Positions 6,422 to 11,156 of a DNA stretch of 11,156 nucleotides are shown here, one piece after another (position 1 is the stretch's first letter; each line of letters begins with the position of its first letter). Below the pieces are notes generated by a model. It was not told the origin of the DNA. It saw nothing but the letters and a program-made list of their open reading frames with translations, and did not search any database. The stretch spans positions 1 to 11,156 of the forward strand of contig JANTGU010000041.1 of NCBI GenBank assembly GCA_024762735.1, given 5' to 3'. The translations under genes were made by a program, and so were the position numbers. The DNA is from Bacteroidales bacterium (GTDB lineage: Bacteria > Bacteroidota > Bacteroidia > Bacteroidales > F082).

Positions 6422-6922
6422 ATGTCGGCCAAACGAAAACAAGCAAAAAACAAGAAGCCCTCTGTCAACCTTTCTATTTTGCTGATTATTATTATTCTGG
6501 TGGCTATTTTATCGTATGCCATTAGTTACCTTTTTATTAATAATACTCCCAAAGAGGAAGCTGTGGTAACCCATCGCAACGAAAAGGGTAGAGCCATTGT
6601 CTCCAAAGGAACTACCGAAATTAAGTCACCCCTCGAGGGTAGTTGGTACAGCACTTATGATGGCACCATGCTAACCATTACCGGCACTACCTTTAAAATG
6701 GAATTTGCCGGCGTTGACGAAAGCAAGCCGATACAAGGCACCCTTTTAATTAAAGGCCAAGAGGTTATTTTGATGAATAAAGCCACGTCGAAAACCTGTG
6801 TTGACAAACCGGGAAAATATTCGTGGAAAGTAGTGGATAAAGACAACCTGCTTTTCACCAAAATAAGTGACCCCTGCTCTAACCGGGTGGAACGAATGAT
6901 TGGAGGCTGGGAACGATTTTAA
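6422..6922 (+). CDS. Membrane-anchored lipocalin-like small protein, function unknown
   Basis: I do not recognise a named family with certainty. The 166-residue protein begins with a strongly basic tail (residues 3-12), then one hydrophobic segment (about 17-38), then a soluble domain from about residue 70. The soluble domain opens LEGSWYSTYDGTMLTITG and continues as alternating beta strands, reminiscent of lipocalin-like domains that begin with a G-x-W motif. Two cysteines (C126, C152) could form a disulfide if the domain is periplasmic, which the positive-inside rule supports. The ATG is 44 bp after the secreted propeller gene with no clear terminator between, so the two may be co-transcribed. 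The end of the membrane segment, LFINNT (37-42), is repeated at the same place in the next gene, and the 3' flanks of both genes are also alike. Confidence 0.7.
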   Translation: MSAKRKQAKNKKPSVNLSILLIIIILVAILSYAISYLFINNTPKEEAVVTHRNEKGRAIVSKGTTEIKSPLEGSWYSTYDGTMLTITGTTFKMEFAGVDESKPIQGTLLIKGQEVILMNKATSKTCVDKPGKYSWKVVDKDNLLFTKISDPCSNRVERMIGGWERF

Positions 6923-6994
6923 GGAGTTGTTGCTACCAATCAGAGCATGATGTTGCAGCAGTAGAAAACGAATAATTATCCATATGAAACATTG

Positions 6995-7012
6995 ATGACT
7001 TTTTAAAGTCAT
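6995..7012. terminator. 8-bp hairpin after the lipocalin-like gene
   Basis: ATGACTTT (6995-7002) and AAAGTCAT (7005-7012) pair perfectly around TT. It is 72 bp past the stop at 6922 and lies inside the composite repeat. It could terminate the upstream transcript, but there is no T-tract after it, and the copy B counterpart has lost the symmetry. Confidence 0.35.
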
Positions 7013-7030
7013 TCATGGTAATGATTATCC

Positions 7031-7045
7031 GACCCTGAAAGGGTC
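7031..7045. repeat. Short hairpin GACCC-TGAAA-GGGTC
   Basis: A 5-bp perfect stem with a 5-nt loop. Its counterpart in copy B (GACC at 9916-9919 and GGTC further on) is degenerate. The form recalls short GACCC...GGGTC hairpins common between genes in Bacteroidota. Confidence 0.45.
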
Positions 7046-7057
7046 ACATAATAATAG

Positions 7058-7077
7058 CCCGGGGTTTTAACCCCGGG
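7058..7077. repeat. REP-like GC hairpin, third copy of the family at 1293-1365
   Basis: CCCGGGGTT (7058-7066) pairs with AACCCCGGG (7069-7077). It shares with the right-hand unit at 1346-1365 the core CCGGGGTTT, a CCCGGGG arm and the following ATAAAAA tail, so both are the same repeat in the same orientation. Copy B of the composite repeat lacks it, so it may have been inserted into copy A. Confidence 0.65.
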
Positions 7078-7206
7078 GATAAAAAAGTAGAGAGTCGTTT
7101 TGGCGGAATTTTTGCCCCCTACCCTGAGCTAGTCGAAGTGGAGGAAGCAAAAATTGTGACAAAACATAAAAGAATTGAATACAATAAGATATAACATTAT
7201 TAACGG

Positions 7207-9864
7207 ATGAAAAAGGGATTCATTGCAGGAGGTATTACCGCTATCATTATTCTAACGGTGGTAGCTCTTTTTATCAACAATACCAAACCTGTAAAGCTGC
7301 AACCCTGGCGTCTTCTTCCCAACACCCCCGCGATAGTTATTGAAACCGCACACCCGAACAAACTCTTTGAAAAATTAAAATATGGCAACGATGTTTGGAA
7401 CAGCCTGACGGGTATAGCTGCTTTCAAACAGACAGAAACCCACACCGAGTATCTTGATTCACTGCTTAAAGATAACAGTCGCTACCATGCTGCCCTGTTT
7501 TCCAACCCCTTGTTAATAGCCTTTTACGGAGACAGTTTACATGCGCAGTCGTTGTTTGTATCTACCCCGGGCACCCTGCCTGACCTGGATTATCTTAAAC
7601 AATATCTGACTGACAAAACAGGTGGCTCGCCGGGATTTATTGTAAAACAGGAAAATGGATTTCAGGTACTGAAAATTGTAAACGGGAACACAGACTTTAA
7701 TCTTACACTGGGCTTTGCGGACAATATGGTTGCCGCATCAGAATCCGAATCGCTGGTACTCAAAGCGCTGGATACTTATGCCAAGGATTCAGAAAACCAT
7801 TTTAGTCAAGAAAAGTCCTTTTCCAAAATAAGAAAAACGGCAGGGAAGCATGTAAACACCCACCTCTATATAAACGGGGAGAAGCTTAGCATCATGGCAA
7901 AGCAGTATATCAACACAACTCATCTTCCGCTTGTGTCAAAAACTTTGCAGCAGCTAAACTGGAGTGTTACGGATCTGTTTTTACGAAAAAATAATCTGGT
8001 GCTCAACGGACTGTCCATTGGCAAAAAAAATCATGACAGCTATGGCAACCTGATTGGCCAGCAACCCCAGGAGCAGGATTACACGGGCATGTTACCCTAC
8101 AACACGACCATCATGATGTACGAGGGTTTCTCCGACTTTGAAAAAACCAAACGTGCTTCACCGGAGATTTATCCGGAGATTAACGCAGAAGACTTCTCAA
8201 AGCACATTGGCAACCAAGTGATTTTTGCCTCTACCGCCCGCCATCCGAAAGAGTTTCACGAAAAAAGTTTTGTAATCATCAGGGTGAACGACAAAACCGA
8301 AGTTCAGAAGATGCTGTTGGCTTCGTCAAAACAAACAGGCAAAACCAGGATTGCATCCTACAACAACTACACGGTAAATAAGTTGAAAAGCGGAAGTTTT
8401 ACAGCATCCCTGTTGGGGTCGATGTACGCAGCCATCAGTGAAAATTACTATCTGTTTATGGATGATTACCTTTTCATTGGGAACAGTTCCAATCAACTCA
8501 TCGACCTGGCTCGGCTGTACGAAACAGGCAAAACACTCGACCTGAACGAAAACTTTAAACCATTTGCCAACAGACTGACTGCCACTTCAAACCTGACGCT
8601 CTTTATCAAATCAAATGAGCTAACGAAATTGGCTGCCAGGTATTTTAACAAGGAATTTAGCCATGAAATTGAAGCAAACGCGTCTTCTGTCAAAGATTTC
8701 GCAGGCATGATGCTGCAGATGAGCAGTCAGCCGCCATTTATTTACACCAGTCTTTTTATTAAACAGAGCACTTCAAGGCACCAGGAAAGTCTTGCCCTAT
8801 GGCGCACCAGGCTGGAGGACGACATGGTGGGAAAACCCTACCCCGTTAAAGATCATACCACGGGAAAGTACAATATATTGGTCTTTGACAAAAGTAACCA
8901 TGTTTATCTGGTTAGAAACGACGGCGTTATTCTATGGAAAAACAGGGTTTCCGGTCCGCCTGTCAGCGATGTTTTTCAGGTTGATTACTTTAAAAGCGGT
9001 AAAATCCAATATCTGTTCAACACTGCAGAATACCTTTACCTGTTTGATAAAAACGGAAAGCCCGTTAAACAATACCCCATCAAAATTAACCCGTCCGCCA
9101 CCAACGGCCTTAACGTGTTTGACTATAACAATAAAAGAGACTATCGAATTTTGCTGGCGCAATCAGATAAAAGGATTTATAACTATGACATCAGAGGACG
9201 GAAGGTAAAAGGCTGGAATAGTTTTAAAATGTCCGATATCGTTATTAATCCCGTTCAGCATTTGGTAGCCAACCATAAAGACTACCTGATTGTGACCGAC
9301 ATTCATAACAACGTGAAGATTGTCAGCAGGAAAGGAAAGGAGCGCGTCAGCATTAAAGGAAAGCTTAGCAAAGCGGCCAACAGCGAATTTTATGTTAACA
9401 AAACCAACGGTAAAGGATTGTTTATCACCACCACCACGGATGGAAAGCTGGTTTACATTTCGGCTACAGGCAGGTTGCGTTATACTGACTTTGGTAAATT
9501 TTCGCCTAACCACTTTTTCCTTTACGACGATTTTAACAGCGATGGCACTCAGGATTTTATTTATATCGATCAAAACAAACTAACAGTCTTCGATCGGTTT
9601 AAGAAGGTATTGTTTAACTACACTTTCGATTCAAACATTGCCATCAAACCGGCGTTCTTTCAGTTAAGCAACCGGAAAAAGGTGTTGGGTGTTGTTTCTG
9701 ATTCGGATCGCAGCATTTATCTGTTCGATAAAAATGGCAACATCAGCATCAGCAAAGAGCTTATTGGAGAAACACCTTTTACCATCACCAGCCTGAACAA
9801 CAACCGCGAGGTTAATTTAATTACCGGCACAGGCAACCTGTTGCTAAACTATAAGGTTAAATAA
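7207..9864 (+). CDS. Large membrane-anchored protein with C-terminal PQQ-like propeller
   Basis: I do not recognise a characterised homologue. The 885-residue product has a short basic N-terminus and one membrane segment (about 5-23), probably an uncleaved anchor with the rest in the periplasm. Residues about 30-540 resemble the DUF3352-type proteins of Bacteroidota, with repeated hydrophobic strands and helices; this assignment is from general appearance. From about 555 to the end there are seven repeats of the type [VIL]YLFDKxGK, starting near 565, 609, 656, 702, 747, 791 and 836, spaced 44-47 residues, with a closing strand NLLLNYKVK at 877-885. This is the pattern of a PQQ-like beta-propeller closed by its last strand. 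DFNSDGTQD (775-783) looks like a calcium-binding loop of the DxNxDGxxD type. Such propellers usually bind proteins or ligands. The gene stands alone, bracketed by similar intergenic repeats and convergent with pbpC. Confidence 0.75.
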   Translation: MKKGFIAGGITAIIILTVVALFINNTKPVKLQPWRLLPNTPAIVIETAHPNKLFEKLKYGNDVWNSLTGIAAFKQTETHTEYLDSLLKDNSRYHAALFSNPLLIAFYGDSLHAQSLFVSTPGTLPDLDYLKQYLTDKTGGSPGFIVKQENGFQVLKIVNGNTDFNLTLGFADNMVAASESESLVLKALDTYAKDSENHFSQEKSFSKIRKTAGKHVNTHLYINGEKLSIMAKQYINTTHLPLVSKTLQQLNWSVTDLFLRKNNLVLNGLSIGKKNHDSYGNLIGQQPQEQDYTGMLPYNTTIMMYEGFSDFEKTKRASPEIYPEINAEDFSKHIGNQVIFASTARHPKEFHEKSFVIIRVNDKTEVQKMLLASSKQTGKTRIASYNNYTVNKLKSGSFTASLLGSMYAAISENYYLFMDDYLFIGNSSNQLIDLARLYETGKTLDLNENFKPFANRLTATSNLTLFIKSNELTKLAARYFNKEFSHEIEANASSVKDFAGMMLQMSSQPPFIYTSLFIKQSTSRHQESLALWRTRLEDDMVGKPYPVKDHTTGKYNILVFDKSNHVYLVRNDGVILWKNRVSGPPVSDVFQVDYFKSGKIQYLFNTAEYLYLFDKNGKPVKQYPIKINPSATNGLNVFDYNNKRDYRILLAQSDKRIYNYDIRGRKVKGWNSFKMSDIVINPVQHLVANHKDYLIVTDIHNNVKIVSRKGKERVSIKGKLSKAANSEFYVNKTNGKGLFITTTTDGKLVYISATGRLRYTDFGKFSPNHFFLYDDFNSDGTQDFIYIDQNKLTVFDRFKKVLFNYTFDSNIAIKPAFFQLSNRKKVLGVVSDSDRSIYLFDKNGNISISKELIGETPFTITSLNNNREVNLITGTGNLLLNYKVK

Positions 9865-10066
9865 TTAGATGGAACATCCATGACAATATAAAGACTCACA
9901 GGAGAATGATTATCCGACCTTGGAGGGGTGGTCACTGAAGCTCGGCCCCTGAGCCTGTCGAAGGGTGCCGAAGGGTGCCGCAGGGTGTCGAAGCAGCCGA
10001 AGTGCGTCTTAGGAAACCAAAAATTGTAACAATACGTAAAAGAATGGAATACAAAATTATAAACTG
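9860..10066. repeat. Composite intergenic repeat, copy B
   Basis: This is the degenerate second copy of the sequence at 6971-7196, in the same orientation, beginning at the stop codon of the propeller gene and filling nearly all of the gap to pbpC. It shares the 15-bp AATGATTATCCGACC (9905-9919), the CCTGAGCCTGTCGAAG element (9948-9963) and the A-rich end (10018-10050). Its middle carries a 10-bp tandem repeat in place of the REP hairpin. Confidence 0.65.
9961..9990. repeat. 10-bp tandem repeat, three units
   Basis: AAGGGTGCCG occurs twice without change (9961-9970, 9971-9980), then as CAGGGTGTCG (9981-9990), with a further decayed unit beyond. It grows out of the CCTGAGCCTGTCGAAG element just before it, suggesting slippage at that element. 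Confidence 0.7.
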
Positions 10067-10088
10067 CTGAAAAGGCATGCTACAGATA

Positions 10089-11156
10089 CTATTCCACCAC
10101 CTCAAACCGAATCTTTTGACTCATCCCGTTTTCGTCCACTACGATGAGTGTATGCATTCCCGGATCGGGTGTAAAGGCCAGCTTATGAACCTGCTTTGTT
10201 GATCCGATGTAGCGGTTGTCGAGATGCCAATACAGGGTAATATCGGGGTATTGATGACTAACCTGAAAGACGACCTTCTCTTTCTGTCCTGAGGCGCCTC
10301 TCGGGACAAACACTTTCACCCCGCGTTTCGGATAAATAAAATCCATGATATTCCCTTCATCCAAAGGAATGCAGCCCTTTTTCCAAGGGGGCAACAACCG
10401 GTACGAGGGGTGTGTTTTATGGTAATACCACGCCTGTACCGGTGGCAACACAAACCAGGCAACTTTTTTCATCTCGTGAACTTTGGCACAACGGGCACTT
10501 AACCGGTATTTTTCGTTTTGATCGGTAAACACAATTTTATGGTAGGGACAGGTTTTTACCCGGTCACCCGCCACGTACGACAACACCGTGTCAGTATCAG
10601 GGCAATGGCGAGAGGCCTTGTATCCACTCTGGCGGCAGACCACTATCTCTTTCAAATCGTCTTCAGGCCGTTGAAATTGTTTTGTGGGGTGCAGCATATT
10701 GAATACCTCGAACATCACCGGGGCAGCATAAGAGGTTCCTGTCAATCCCTGTCGCCCTTCGCCATCGGCATTGCCGACCCAAACGCCGACCACGTAACCG
10801 GGAGTGGTACCCATAGCCCAACCATCTTTAAAGCCAAAGCTGGTGCCCGTTTTCCATGCAATGGGCTCCTGAGCATTAAAATACTCCCACCCTTCCTCCA
10901 TTTCAGGACGATGGACACCGTACAGCGCCTGATACGTTTCCCAAACTGCCCCGGCATGTAAGGGGAGCGTTGCAGTCCTTGTTGGTTCTTTATCAATGGT
11001 TAAATAATCAGAGTTGGACACCAGCGGAGCATACTCGTTACCAGTATATTTTCCATAAAATTGATCGTAGTGCAGCAACGTTTGGGCCATGCCGGCATAC
11101 GCTGAGGTCAGTTGCCATAGGGTGGCCTCTCCCCCACCCAAAATCAACGAAAGTCC
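10089..11156 (-). CDS. pbpC: Penicillin-binding protein 1C, C-terminal part (cut by window edge)
   Basis: The reading frame stays open to the window end, so the 5' part, including the glycosyltransferase domain and the catalytic SxxK serine, is missing; 355 residues are visible. PBP1C is an inner-membrane, periplasm-facing bifunctional peptidoglycan synthase. The visible part begins in the transpeptidase domain (GLSLILGGGEATLWQL) and holds the KTGT active-site motif at fragment residues 102-105, followed by the usual GxxxGVWVGN stretch. Then comes a cysteine-bearing linker and, over the last 80 or so residues, the PBP1C C-terminal Ig-like domain (BiPBP_C type) from VKVFVPRG to the end. That domain separates PBP1C from PBP1A. 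An apparent TTG start at 11147 is internal sequence, because codons for Gly-Leu-Ser precede it in frame. The gene is convergent with the large propeller gene. Confidence 0.92.
   Translation of the reverse strand, partial: GLSLILGGGEATLWQLTSAYAGMAQTLLHYDQFYGKYTGNEYAPLVSNSDYLTIDKEPTRTATLPLHAGAVWETYQALYGVHRPEMEEGWEYFNAQEPIAWKTGTSFGFKDGWAMGTTPGYVVGVWVGNADGEGRQGLTGTSYAAPVMFEVFNMLHPTKQFQRPEDDLKEIVVCRQSGYKASRHCPDTDTVLSYVAGDRVKTCPYHKIVFTDQNEKYRLSARCAKVHEMKKVAWFVLPPVQAWYYHKTHPSYRLLPPWKKGCIPLDEGNIMDFIYPKRGVKVFVPRGASGQKEKVVFQVSHQYPDITLYWHLDNRYIGSTKQVHKLAFTPDPGMHTLIVVDENGMSQKIRFEVVE

Larger units (their letters stand above)
6971..7196. repeat. Composite intergenic repeat, copy A
   Basis: This region after the lipocalin-like gene resembles 9860-10066 after the propeller gene. 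Over 6988-7034 versus 9873-9919 the two align without gaps at 35 of 47 bases, including 15 identical (AATGATTATCCGACC). CCTGAGCTAGTCGAAG (7123-7138) matches 9948-9963 at 14 of 16. The end (7148-7180 versus 10018-10050) matches at 29 of 33. Copy A has a REP-like hairpin (7058-7077) where copy B has a 10-bp tandem repeat. No gene is seen in 6923-7206. Confidence 0.65.

Noticed and set aside
10518..10961. 147-codon plus-strand frame within pbpC
   Set aside because: It overlaps the conserved transpeptidase and linker coding sequence on the other strand, and has no domain of its own.
11145..11147. TTG as the start codon of the pbpC fragment
   Set aside because: The frame is open upstream with Gly-Leu-Ser in register, and the protein begins mid-transpeptidase domain, so the gene simply runs off the window.

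Overview
The window reads as chromosomal DNA of an anaerobic-type Bacteroidota, most likely order Bacteroidales/Marinilabiliales. This is an inference from five things: a type IX secretion (T9SS) C-terminal sorting domain, a single-chain dimeric GlyRS with the Bacteroidetes motif-2 sequence, TAnnTTTG-like promoter boxes, A-rich translation starts without Shine-Dalgarno, and many short GC-rich hairpin repeats between genes. No rRNA, tRNA, CRISPR array, transposase or phage gene is visible.

Layout. 1-182 is a leader with a small hairpin repeat, a candidate promoter and a perfect palindrome. 183-1184 (+) is an ornithine carbamoyltransferase. 1185-1417 holds a pair of inverted REP-like hairpins. 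1418-2944 (+) is glycyl-tRNA synthetase. 2945-3165 lies between convergent genes and carries two unrelated strong hairpins. 4458-3166 (-) is a two-gene redox operon: an atypical thioredoxin followed 12 bp later by a thioredoxin reductase-like flavoprotein. 4459-4643 is a divergent promoter region. 4644-6377 (+) is a secreted Asp-box (sialidase-like) beta-propeller with a T9SS tail. 6422-6922 (+) is a small membrane-anchored lipocalin-like protein. 7207-9864 (+) is a large membrane-anchored protein ending in a seven-repeat PQQ-like propeller. 10089-11156 (-) is the 3' part of pbpC (penicillin-binding protein 1C), cut by the window edge.

The housekeeping genes (argF/arcB type, glyQS, pbpC) look ordinary. 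The parts that merit a second look are the redox operon and the repeat-rich 3' half. In the redox operon the reductase keeps its CATC redox centre but has lost the HRRxxxR NADPH-phosphate signature, and the partner thioredoxin has a Cys-X6-Cys site instead of WCGPC. In the 3' half, the intergenic region after the lipocalin-like gene and the one after the propeller gene are recognisably the same sequence (about 200 bp each), so the propeller gene is bracketed by degenerate direct repeats. I see no clear defence system, biosynthetic cluster or other multi-gene novelty.
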